A stretch of 16,228 bases of DNA from an uncultured Collinsella sp. GTDB taxonomy: Bacteria > Actinomycetota > Coriobacteriia > Coriobacteriales > Coriobacteriaceae. The position numbers and the translations under genes were made by a program. Positions 6,107-12,793 of this stretch are shown here, one piece after another (within the stretch, counting starts at the first letter, position 1; every line of letters begins with the position of its first letter). The stretch lies in contig UQMM01000037.1 in NCBI GenBank assembly GCA_900542165.1, positions 1 to 16,228 of the forward strand. The letters run 5' to 3'. Below the pieces are notes generated by a model. The model worked only from the letters and a program-made list of their open reading frames with translations. It did not search any database and was not told the DNA's origin.

Positions 6107-7744
6107 ATGGCAAAGAACATTACGTTCAACACCGATGCCCGCGCTAAGCTTGCCAAGGGCGTCAACACTTTGGCCGACGCCGTTACCGTCACCATGGGCC
6201 CCAAGGGTCGCTACGTTGCGCTGCAGCGCACGTTCGGTGCCCCGACCATCACCAACGACGGCGTTTCCGTCGCCAAGGAGATCGAGCTCGAGGACAACAT
6301 CGAGAACATGGGCGCTCAGCTGGTGAAGGAGGTTGCCACCAAGACCAACGACACCGTGGGTGACGGCACCACCACCGCAACTCTGCTCGCCCAGGCCATC
6401 GTCAACGACGGTCTGCGCAACGTCGCCGCTGGCGCCAACCCGCTGGCCATCCGTCGCGGCATCGACAAGGCCGTTAACGCCGCCGTCGCCGAGATGAAGA
6501 AGCAGGCCAAGCCGGTCGAGACCAAGGAGCAGATCGCTTCCGTCGGTACCATCTCCGCCGGTGACCCCGAGGTCGGCGAGAAGATCGCCGAGGCCATGGA
6601 GGTCGTGGGCAAGGACGGCGTCATCACCGTCGAGGATTCCCAGACGTTCGACATCACCATCGACACCGTCGAGGGCATGCAGTTCGACAAGGGCTATGTC
6701 TCCGCTTACTTCGTCACGGATAACGACCGCATGGAGGCCGTGATGAAGGATCCGTACATCCTCATCACCGACCAGAAGATCTCCAGCGTTCAGGACATTA
6801 TGCCCGTTCTCGAGGCTGTCCAGCGCGCTGGCCGTGGCCTGCTCATCATCGCTGAGGACATCGACGGCGAGGCTCTGCCTACCCTGGTTCTCAACAAGAT
6901 CCGTGGCGCCCTCAACGTCTGCGCCGTCAAGGCTCCGGGCTACGGCGATCGCCGCAAGCGCATCCTCGAGGACATCGCCGTCCTCACCGGCGGCCAGGCT
7001 GCCCTGGACGAGCTGGGCGTGAAGGTCGCTGACATCACCGCCGATATGCTCGGTACCGCTAAGTCCGTCACCATCTCCAAGGACAATACCGTCGTCGTCG
7101 GCGGCGCTGGCTCCAAGGAGGCCATCGACGCTCGTATCGCTCAGATCAAGGGTGAGATGGAGAACACCACCTCTGACTTCGACCGTGAGAAGCTCCAGGA
7201 GCGCCTGGCCAAGCTCTCCGGTGGCGTTGCCGTCATCAAGGTCGGCGCTGCTACCGAGTCCGAGCTCAAGGAGATCAAGCATCGCGTCGAGGACGCCCTG
7301 CAGGCTACTCGCGCTGCTGTCGAGGAGGGTATCGTCGCCGGTGGCGGCGTCGCCTTCATGGACGCTGCTCCTGCGCTCGATGCTGTCGAGATTGACGACC
7401 CCGAGGAGAAGATCGGTGTCGACATCGTCAAGAAGGCTCTGACTGCTCCGGTTGCTACCATCGCCAAGAACGCTGGCTTTGAGGGCGCCGTCGTGGTCGA
7501 CAAGGTTGCCGAGCTGCCCGCCGGCCAGGGTCTCAACTCTGCCAACGGCGAGTGGGGCGACATGATCGAGATGGGCGTCCTCGACCCCGTCAAGGTCAGC
7601 CGCGTCACCCTGCAGAACGCTGCTTCTGTTGCCAGCCTGATTCTCATCACCGAGGCCACCGTCTCCGATGTGCCCAAGAACACTCAGCTTGAGGACGCTA
7701 TCGCTGCTGCCACCGCTGGTCAGCAGGGCGGCGGTATGTACTAA
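6107..7744 (+). CDS. groEL: GroEL chaperonin (Hsp60)
   Basis: This is a 545-aa ATP-dependent folding chamber subunit, a tetradecamer in the cytosol. Visible key parts are MGPKGR (30-35), Asp 51 in TNDGVSVAKE, the ATP motif GDGTTTAT (85-92), Asp 396 in RVEDAL, and the family signature AAVEEGIVAGGG (403-414). The apical motif DRRKRILEDIAVLTGG (281-296) is intact. GGAGG at 6092-6096 supports the start. Two small peculiarities: ALQRTFG (39-44) where most bacterial GroELs have an acidic-basic pair (LDKSFG or LEKKWG), and a short tail ending GGGMY rather than several GGM repeats. Only one groEL copy is in view; many actinobacteria have a second elsewhere. Codon use is strongly biased toward C/G-ending codons, as expected for a highly expressed gene. 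Confidence 0.98.
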   Translation: MAKNITFNTDARAKLAKGVNTLADAVTVTMGPKGRYVALQRTFGAPTITNDGVSVAKEIELEDNIENMGAQLVKEVATKTNDTVGDGTTTATLLAQAIVNDGLRNVAAGANPLAIRRGIDKAVNAAVAEMKKQAKPVETKEQIASVGTISAGDPEVGEKIAEAMEVVGKDGVITVEDSQTFDITIDTVEGMQFDKGYVSAYFVTDNDRMEAVMKDPYILITDQKISSVQDIMPVLEAVQRAGRGLLIIAEDIDGEALPTLVLNKIRGALNVCAVKAPGYGDRRKRILEDIAVLTGGQAALDELGVKVADITADMLGTAKSVTISKDNTVVVGGAGSKEAIDARIAQIKGEMENTTSDFDREKLQERLAKLSGGVAVIKVGAATESELKEIKHRVEDALQATRAAVEEGIVAGGGVAFMDAAPALDAVEIDDPEEKIGVDIVKKALTAPVATIAKNAGFEGAVVVDKVAELPAGQGLNSANGEWGDMIEMGVLDPVKVSRVTLQNAASVASLILITEATVSDVPKNTQLEDAIAAATAGQQGGGMY

Positions 7745-7770
7745 GGCCGACAAGGTCTAGAACTCCCACC

Positions 7771-7915
7771 GGGAATCCGGGGGCGGGACGGGGACTTCTC
7801 TCCGGAACGTCCTCGGACATGCAAAGAGGCTCCGCATCGCGCTTCGCGCTGCGGAGCCTCTTTGCGTCCTGCGGAATATTCCGGAGAGAAGTCCCCGTCC
7901 CGCCCCCGGATTCCC
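7771..7915. repeat. 145-bp nested palindrome after groEL (element B), with terminator-like core
   Basis: Perfect 36-bp arms (7771-7806 with 7880-7915) flank a central hairpin with a perfect 16-bp stem (7821-7836 with 7850-7865), continued inside by CGCG-CTT-CGCG. The 14-base spacers on each side do not pair. They contain similar direct motifs (GTCCTCGGA and GTCCTGCGGA). The core hairpin ends in GCCTCTTTGC and probably terminates groESL transcription. The arms have the same GGGGCGGG-rich character as element A upstream of groES. Confidence 0.85.
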
Positions 7916-7984
7916 TGCGTTTACGGCCTTGAGGTCGGCGGGCGTAGAAGGACGTGGTCGATAGGAGTACGTGTCCCTTCGCTG

Positions 7985-8003
7985 TTTCGCGCTTTGCGCG
8001 AAA
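7985..8003. repeat. Small hairpin between element B and the riboswitch promoter
   Basis: TTTCGCGC-TTT-GCGCGAAA is a perfect 8-bp stem. The rest of 7916-8080 shows only a weak GCCAG/CTGGC pair (about 8058-8076) and no gene. Confidence 0.5.
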
Positions 8004-8080
8004 GGCGCGTTACTTTGGGATGGGTGGGGAACGTGGTTGTTGCGGCAACTGGCCCTCGCCAGAAATTACCCCTGGCGTAC

Positions 8081-8108
8081 TTGTACCTCTCTTCCCTCGT
8101 GCTACACT
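8081..8108 (+). promoter_or_regulatory. Candidate promoter for the riboflavin uptake operon
   Basis: TTGTAC (8081-8086) and TACACT (8103-8108) are 16 bases apart. Transcription would begin near 8115, just ahead of the riboswitch. The -35 match is modest; the position is the best support. Confidence 0.4.
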
Positions 8109-8117
8109 TGCAATTGC

Positions 8118-8302
8118 TGTTTCAGGGCGGGGTGGAATTCCCCACTGGCGGTAAATCGGGCGGTGCCAAAGGGGCGCCGTGGAGCAGGCGAGGCGTCTGC
8201 GACCGAGCCGATGAGTCCGCGACCCGTGCGTGTGTTGGTTCGCATGCCGGCTGAACTGGTGAGATCCCAGTGCCAACGGTTAGAGTCCGGATGAAAGAGG
8301 CA
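8118..8302 (+). promoter_or_regulatory. FMN riboswitch (RFN element)
   Basis: Conserved blocks occur in the right order: TTTCAGGGCGGGGTGGAATT (8120-8139), CCCCACTGGCGGTAAAT, GAGTCCGCGACCCG (8213-8226), CTGGTGAGATCCCAG (8236-8250) and GGTTAGAGTCCGGATGAAAG (8279-8298). The element is longer than usual because the variable arm carries two extra hairpins (8161-8179 and 8184-8200) closed by CGGG (8157-8160) with CCCG (8223-8226). Only about ten bases separate it from the ribU start. The 3' strand of the closing helix (GAAAGAGGC) overlaps a purine-rich stretch near the ribosome site. Control is therefore probably at translation initiation, with FMN shutting ribU off; no separate terminator is seen. 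It lies directly upstream of a riboflavin transporter gene, the classical context. Confidence 0.93.
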
Positions 8303-8312
8303 GGTGATCTTA

Positions 8313-8903
8313 ATGTCTGAACAGTCGCAGCATATCCATTTTGAGAACACGAATAGGTGGAGCACCAAACAGCTCGTTACCATGGCGTTGATGTGCGCCT
8401 TGGGAGCGCTGTTTATGTATGTGCAGCTGCCCATCCTTCCCTCGGCACCGTTTTTGACGTATGACCCGTCGCTGGTGCCGGCGATGGTGTGCGGGTTTGC
8501 GTATGGCCCCGGTGCCGGTACTGCTGTTGCCGCCATGGCGATCGTTATCCATGCGCTCACTACGGGTGACTGGGTCGGCGCGCTTATGAATCTGGTTGCC
8601 ACGCTGGGCTACATTCTGCCCGCGGCTATCGTCTACCAGAAGATGCATACCTATAAGGGTGCCGTGATTGGCCTGGTGCTCGGCGTTATTGCCGCTACGG
8701 CGTTGTCTATGGTCGCAAACCTTACCATTGGCGTATGGTTCTGGTATGGCTCGGTCGATGTGATCGCCCCGCTCATGATTCCTGCCGTGCTGCCGTTCAA
8801 CCTTATCAAGACCGTGCTTAACTCGGTATTGACGCTTGCGGTGTACAAGGCGGTTTCCAACCTCATCACGCCTAAAAAGGACCAGGTCAAAGGCCGCGCA
8901 TGA
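8313..8903 (+). CDS. ribU: Riboflavin ECF transporter S component RibU
   Basis: This is a 196-aa integral membrane protein that binds riboflavin and hands it to the ECF module encoded next. It has about six hydrophobic segments (roughly 20-42, 55-66, 70-84, 88-108, 115-141, 150-182). The RibU-type motif FLTYDPSLVP is at 47-56 and PFNLIKTVLNS at 161-171. The FMN riboswitch directly upstream makes the riboflavin assignment strong. ATG 8313 is preferred over the in-frame GTG at 8304 because AGGTGATC (8302-8309) matches the 16S anti-SD extension. The stop overlaps the next ATG (ATGA at 8900-8903), indicating translational coupling. Confidence 0.93.
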   Translation: MSEQSQHIHFENTNRWSTKQLVTMALMCALGALFMYVQLPILPSAPFLTYDPSLVPAMVCGFAYGPGAGTAVAAMAIVIHALTTGDWVGALMNLVATLGYILPAAIVYQKMHTYKGAVIGLVLGVIAATALSMVANLTIGVWFWYGSVDVIAPLMIPAVLPFNLIKTVLNSVLTLAVYKAVSNLITPKKDQVKGRA

Positions 8904-10804
8904 TTGAGTGTCGGGGCGTTTCCTTTAGTTATGACGGTGCCGCACCGGCGCTCGACGGCGTCGATCTGAACATCGAGGACGGGGAGTTTTTCTGCATCCT
9001 CGGTGGCAATGGGTCGGGCAAGTCGACGTTTGCCAAGCATCTGAATGCGCTGTTGCAGCCCGATGCGGGCACGGTACGCATCAACGGCATGGATGCGTCC
9101 GACCCCGAGCTGGTCTACGACATTCGTTCGACCGCGGGCATGGTATTCCAGAATCCCGACGACCAGCTGGTGGCAACGCTTGTCGAAGATGACATTGCGT
9201 TTGGTCCCGAAAACCTAGGCGTGCCATCGGCGCAAATTGCGCAGCGCGTACGCGAGGCGCTGAAGGGCGTGGGCCTGGTGGGCTTTGAGCACCACGAGAC
9301 CCATGCGCTTTCGGGCGGCCAAAAGCAGCGCGTGGCGCTTGCCGGCGTGCTTGCCATGGAACCGCGCGTGCTCATATTGGACGAGGCTTCCTCGATGCTT
9401 GATCCGCGTGGGCGCAAGGCCCTCATGAAGGCTTGCCGCGCGTTGCACGATCGCGGCATGACCATCGTGATGATTACGCACTTTATGGAAGAGGCCGCCG
9501 AGGCCGATCGTGTCGCGGTGTTTCGGGCGGGGCATGTTGCCATGCTGGGTACGCCCGAGGAGATTCTGACGCGGGCGAATGAACTCGCTCAGCTCAACCT
9601 GGATATGCCGGCGTCGTGCTGCTTAGGTAGGACACTTCGTGCGAAGGGCGTGCCCGTTTGCGCGCAGGTACGTGAGGCGGATATGGTCGCCGAGATTGCG
9701 CAGACTTATGCCGAGCGAAGTGGGGCAGGCACCGCGGGGCAGTCTTCCGCATCCCAGTTGGAAATCGCTGACGGCACTGTTCCGGTAGACAACGAGGGCA
9801 ACGCGTCGGAGCCCGTCATAGAGCTATCCCATGTTTCGTACAGTTATTCGCTCAGTCCGCGCGAGCGCCGCCGCTGGCATAAGCGCTCGGCCACTGCGGG
9901 CAAATCGAGCAAACAGGCTCTCTGGGGAAACGACCCCAGCAGTCCGTGGGCGCTGCGCGATGTATCGCTGACGGTGCGTCGCGGCGAGTTCCTGGGGCTA
10001 GCAGGCCATACCGGCTCGGGTAAATCGACTCTGGTCCAGCATCTCAACGGGCTGATCCGTCCGCAGGAGGGAAGCATTTGCGCGCTGGGGCTCGACCTAT
10101 CAAACAAGAAAGACGCCGCTGCGGTTAAGGCCAAGGTCGGCGTGGTGTTTCAGTATCCTGAGCGTCAGCTGTTTGCCGAAACCGTGGCGCAGGACGTGGC
10201 GTTTGGTCCGCACAACCTTGGCTTGCCGCAAGATGAAGTCGACCGTCGTGTCGAGTCATCGCTCTCGCGCGTGGGCCTCGATCTTTCCACGGTCGGCGAC
10301 AAGAGCCCCTTTGAGCTTTCGGGCGGCCAGCAGCGTCGCGTGGCGTTTGCCGGCGTGCTCGCCATGGAACCTGAGGTGCTGGCGCTCGACGAGCCCATGG
10401 CAGGCCTCGATCCGGCTGCCCGCAGGGATTTCCTGGAGCTCATTGGCCGTTTACATGACGAAGGCCTGACCGTTGTCATGGTTTCGCACAGCATGGATGA
10501 CCTGGCAAATTGTTGTGACCGTATCGTTGTGATGAACGAGGGCGCGGTGTTTGCCGAGGGAACGCCCGCTCAGGTTTTTGCGCATGCGGATGAGCTTAAA
10601 TCAATCGGCTTGGGTGTTCCCGCCGCCCAGCGCATGGCGCTGGCGCTCGCGAAGGCAGGCGTGCCGCTGCGCTTTGACGGCCTCTATACGGTTGAGTCGC
10701 TGGCAGACGAGTTGGTGGACCTGCTAATCGGTCGCTCGGGCGGTCCTTCTAACGTCGCGGACATTGCTAAATCCAAGACGGTCGCGCGAGAGGAGGGCTG
10801 CTAA
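8900..10804 (+). CDS. ecfA: ECF transporter double ATPase, EcfA1-EcfA2 fusion
   Basis: At 634 aa this holds two complete ABC ATPase domains in one chain, where most ECF systems use two separate proteins of about 280 aa. Domain 1 has Walker A GGNGSGKST (35-43), Q-loop Gln 84 in FQNPDDQ, LSGGQ (137-141), Walker B VLILDE (157-162) and switch His 194. Domain 2 has GHTGSGKST (369-377), Gln 418 in FQYPERQ, LSGGQ (473-477), VLALDE (493-498) and His 530. All catalytic residues are present in both. A linker of about 40 residues (270-310) rich in Ser, Gly and Ala, plus a basic insert (320-340), separates them. It energises uptake by RibU and may also serve S components for other vitamins. It overlaps ribU by 4 bases and ecfT by 1. 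Confidence 0.95.
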   Translation: MIECRGVSFSYDGAAPALDGVDLNIEDGEFFCILGGNGSGKSTFAKHLNALLQPDAGTVRINGMDASDPELVYDIRSTAGMVFQNPDDQLVATLVEDDIAFGPENLGVPSAQIAQRVREALKGVGLVGFEHHETHALSGGQKQRVALAGVLAMEPRVLILDEASSMLDPRGRKALMKACRALHDRGMTIVMITHFMEEAAEADRVAVFRAGHVAMLGTPEEILTRANELAQLNLDMPASCCLGRTLRAKGVPVCAQVREADMVAEIAQTYAERSGAGTAGQSSASQLEIADGTVPVDNEGNASEPVIELSHVSYSYSLSPRERRRWHKRSATAGKSSKQALWGNDPSSPWALRDVSLTVRRGEFLGLAGHTGSGKSTLVQHLNGLIRPQEGSICALGLDLSNKKDAAAVKAKVGVVFQYPERQLFAETVAQDVAFGPHNLGLPQDEVDRRVESSLSRVGLDLSTVGDKSPFELSGGQQRRVAFAGVLAMEPEVLALDEPMAGLDPAARRDFLELIGRLHDEGLTVVMVSHSMDDLANCCDRIVVMNEGAVFAEGTPAQVFAHADELKSIGLGVPAAQRMALALAKAGVPLRFDGLYTVESLADELVDLLIGRSGGPSNVADIAKSKTVAREEGC

Positions 10805-11604
10805 TGGAGGCGTTTTCGTTTGGCAGCTACTATCCCGGCGATAGTGCGATCCACCGCCTGGACCCGCGAACTAAGTTGCTCTTGGGCTTTGTGTTTCTGA
10901 TCACGACGCTGACCGTCGGCGGCTTCCGCGGACTGGCCCCTGTCGCAATGTTTGTCGTGCTGATCTATGCCGAGTCTCGGGTGCCGGTTCGTCGCGTTCT
11001 GTCGTCGATGGCGCCGCTGCTGGCAATCGTCGTCGTGGTCGCGGTGCTCAACTTGTTTACCGACCAGAGCGGGCGCATTCTGTGGCAGCTCGGCTTTTTG
11101 CAGATAAGCGAGGGCTCGCTGCATTCCGCCGCCTTTATGGCGTGCCGCCTGACCTTGATGATGGCCGGTATGAGCGCTATCACGCTCACCACGCCGACGC
11201 TCGACCTCACCGCGGGCTTTGAGCGCCTGCTCGCACCGTTTGCGCGTGTGGGACTTCCTGCGCACGAGCTCGGCATGATCATGGGTATCGCGTTGCGCTT
11301 TATGCCGCAGTTTGCCACCGAGATGAAGCAGACGGCGGACGCGCAGGCGAGCCGCGGTGCGCGCGTGACGGGGGGCCCGCTCGGCGGCGTGCGTATGCTC
11401 GGCAGTGTGGCGATTCCGCTGTTCACCGGCGTGTTCCGCCATGCCGAGACGCTGTCTGCTGCCATGGATGCACGCTGCTATCACGGCGAGCAGGGCCGCA
11501 CGCGCCTGCATGCGCTTGCATTTGGCCGCGGCGATGCGTTGGCGGCGGTGGTGACGGCGTTGCTGCTCATCTGCGTCATCGTCATCAATCTTCAACTTGT
11601 TTAG
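10804..11604 (+). CDS. ecfT: ECF transporter transmembrane coupling protein EcfT
   Basis: This is a 266-aa membrane scaffold that joins the S component to the ATPases. It has a cluster of hydrophobic segments (about 24-57, 66-85, 107-130, 247-264). The N-terminal motif is HRLDPRTKLLL (17-27). Two coupling-helix motifs contact the ATPase pair: AQASRGA (180-186) and AMDARCYHG (220-228), the second with ARC in place of the commoner ARG. The start codon shares one base with the preceding stop (TAATG at 10802-10806), with GAGG upstream. It completes the ribU-ecfA-ecfT module. Confidence 0.93.
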   Translation: MEAFSFGSYYPGDSAIHRLDPRTKLLLGFVFLITTLTVGGFRGLAPVAMFVVLIYAESRVPVRRVLSSMAPLLAIVVVVAVLNLFTDQSGRILWQLGFLQISEGSLHSAAFMACRLTLMMAGMSAITLTTPTLDLTAGFERLLAPFARVGLPAHELGMIMGIALRFMPQFATEMKQTADAQASRGARVTGGPLGGVRMLGSVAIPLFTGVFRHAETLSAAMDARCYHGEQGRTRLHALAFGRGDALAAVVTALLLICVIVINLQLV

Positions 11605-11634
11605 GCGCGATTCGAGCGCAAGAAAGGGGTCCCT

Positions 11635-12081
11635 ATGACCGACAACGACCGCACGGCTCAGCTTGAGCGCGCCTGTTCGTATCTCAGGCGCATTCCGGCG
11701 TGGTATCTGGCCACGACCGATGTGGCCGACGGGCATCAGCCTCGCGTGAGGCCGTTTTCGTTTGCCATGGTCGATGACGGTAAGTTGTGGTTTTGCACGT
11801 CGCGCGACAAGGATGTGTGGGCGGAGCTGAGCGCGAATCCCAAGTTTGAGCTCTCGGGCTGGAAGCCGGGGGAATGTTGGATCGTATTGACCGGCGAAGC
11901 CGCGCTTGAGGACGACGCAGTTGCGAGCGACAAGGTGCGTCAAGCGGGTTTTAAGCACATGGTGGGCATTGGCGAGGAACACGAGAGTGCCAACGACGGC
12001 CGCCTTGCTTTCTTTTCGGTCCGCAACATTGCTGCGCGCTTCTGTGATATCGACGGCAGCGAGGAGCGCCTGGAGCTCTAG
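11635..12081 (+). CDS. Pyridoxamine 5'-phosphate oxidase-like FMN-binding protein (paralogue 1)
   Basis: This is a 148-aa small split-barrel flavoprotein-like protein. Motifs of the fold: AWYLATT (22-28), PRVRPFSFA (36-44) where the flavin phosphate usually binds, DGKLWF (48-53), KDVW (59-62), and the FFSV strand (126-129). AAAGGGG (11623-11629) supports the ATG. Only 30 bases separate it from ecfT with no terminator between, so it probably belongs to the FMN-riboswitch operon. A true PdxH is longer (about 210 aa), so this is one of the many small family members of unknown substrate (flavin reductase, F420 or FMN binding). It is a clear paralogue of the next gene. Confidence 0.82.
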   Translation: MTDNDRTAQLERACSYLRRIPAWYLATTDVADGHQPRVRPFSFAMVDDGKLWFCTSRDKDVWAELSANPKFELSGWKPGECWIVLTGEAALEDDAVASDKVRQAGFKHMVGIGEEHESANDGRLAFFSVRNIAARFCDIDGSEERLEL

Positions 12082-12125
12082 CTCGCACAAACCAGGTTCC
12101 CAAACTAGCTAGTACAGGAGGAAAC

Positions 12126-12536
12126 GTGGACGGATTGAATACGGTTTTGGAGTATCTGACGTCGGTGCCGGCGTGGTATCTGGCGACGAGCGTGGATGGG
12201 CAGCCGCATGTGCGTCCGTTCTCGTTTGCTCAGATTCAGGACGGTAAGCTGTGGTTTGTGACGGCGCGCACCAAAGACGTGTGGCAAGAGCTGCTGCAAA
12301 ATCAGCGCTTTGAGGCCACGAGTTGGTGGCCGGGCCATGGCTGGCTCATCTTGCGCGGGCGTGCCGGCTTGGATGACCGGGCTTTAGACGAAATGCGCGA
12401 AGCCGGGTGGAAGCATCTAGAGCACCTGGGCGAGCACTATGAGGGGCCTAACGACCCCACGCTCGTCTTCTTTAGCGTCGAGGATCCCGAGGCTTTTATC
12501 TGCAATCACGACGAATGGGTGCCGGTCGAGCTCTAG
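12126..12536 (+). CDS. Pyridoxamine 5'-phosphate oxidase-like FMN-binding protein (paralogue 2)
   Basis: A 136-aa tandem copy of the preceding gene, sharing AWYLAT (16-21), VRPFSFA (29-35), DGKLWF (39-44), KDVW (50-53), AGWKHLEHLGEH (93-104) and the FFSV strand (115-118) at matching positions. It differs in lacking the eight or so extra N-terminal residues and in having a Trp pair SWWPG (66-70). The start is GTG 12126, chosen because AGGAGG (12116-12121) is 4 bases upstream; no ATG fits. The gap to the first copy is 44 bases and contains the palindrome ACTAGCTAGT (12104-12113). A strong hairpin 37 bases after the stop ends the operon. The substrate is unknown. Confidence 0.82.
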   Translation: MDGLNTVLEYLTSVPAWYLATSVDGQPHVRPFSFAQIQDGKLWFVTARTKDVWQELLQNQRFEATSWWPGHGWLILRGRAGLDDRALDEMREAGWKHLEHLGEHYEGPNDPTLVFFSVEDPEAFICNHDEWVPVEL

Positions 12537-12573
12537 CCAGCTGGCGCATCCTAACAACTTGGTTTTCGCATGG

Positions 12574-12627
12574 GCGGGCCCCGTATTGCCCGGCGCCGTT
12601 AGGAGCGCCGGTCAATACGGGGCCCGC
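12574..12627. terminator. Strong hairpin, operon terminator
   Basis: A stem of 15 plus 7 pairs interrupted by one C-T mismatch (12574-12596 with 12605-12627), loop CGTTAGGA. The T-run is poor (ATTTG). It lies between the second flavin-fold gene and the arg operator, so it likely closes the ribU operon and insulates argC. Confidence 0.8.
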
Positions 12628-12671
12628 TCCATTTGTCAATTCCTTCAAGCGAATGTGTCGGGAATGTTTCA

Positions 12672-12708
12672 ATGCATGAATATGCAAGCCATTTACGTAT
12701 TCATGCAT
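12672..12708 (+). promoter_or_regulatory. ArgR-type operator (ARG box) upstream of argC
   Basis: A perfect 11-bp inverted repeat, ATGCATGAATA (12672-12682) and TATTCATGCAT (12698-12708), spaced by 15 bases. Each half resembles half of known ARG boxes (TGAAT / ATTCA; CATGAAT in Bacillus). The left half continues as TGCATGAATATGCA, itself symmetric. It sits 86 bases upstream of argC, close to a weak promoter candidate (TTGGTG 12712-12717, CATAAC 12737-12742). Expected role: binding of ArgR with arginine represses the operon. No argR gene is in the window. Confidence 0.6.
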
Positions 12709-12793
12709 CTTTTGGTGCTAAAGTTTCAACCCACTTCATAACGACCGCTGCGAAATGCGCATCGGTGCATAAATCGCAGACAAGGAGTCTGAT

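Noticed and set aside
6098..7753. Long minus-strand open frame (551 codons) antisense to groEL
   Set aside because: It mirrors a highly biased GC-rich coding strand; the product is repetitive Asp/Gly/Leu/Val with no motif, and groEL is certain on plus.
5353..7915. groESL plus palindromes as a composite transposon
   Set aside because: The two palindromes differ in sequence, no transposase is present and no target duplication was found; groESL is a core operon.
10801..12090. Minus-strand open frame (429 codons) opposite ecfT and the first FMN-fold gene
   Set aside because: Arg/His/Ala-rich composition typical of a shadow frame; it spans two well-supported plus-strand genes.
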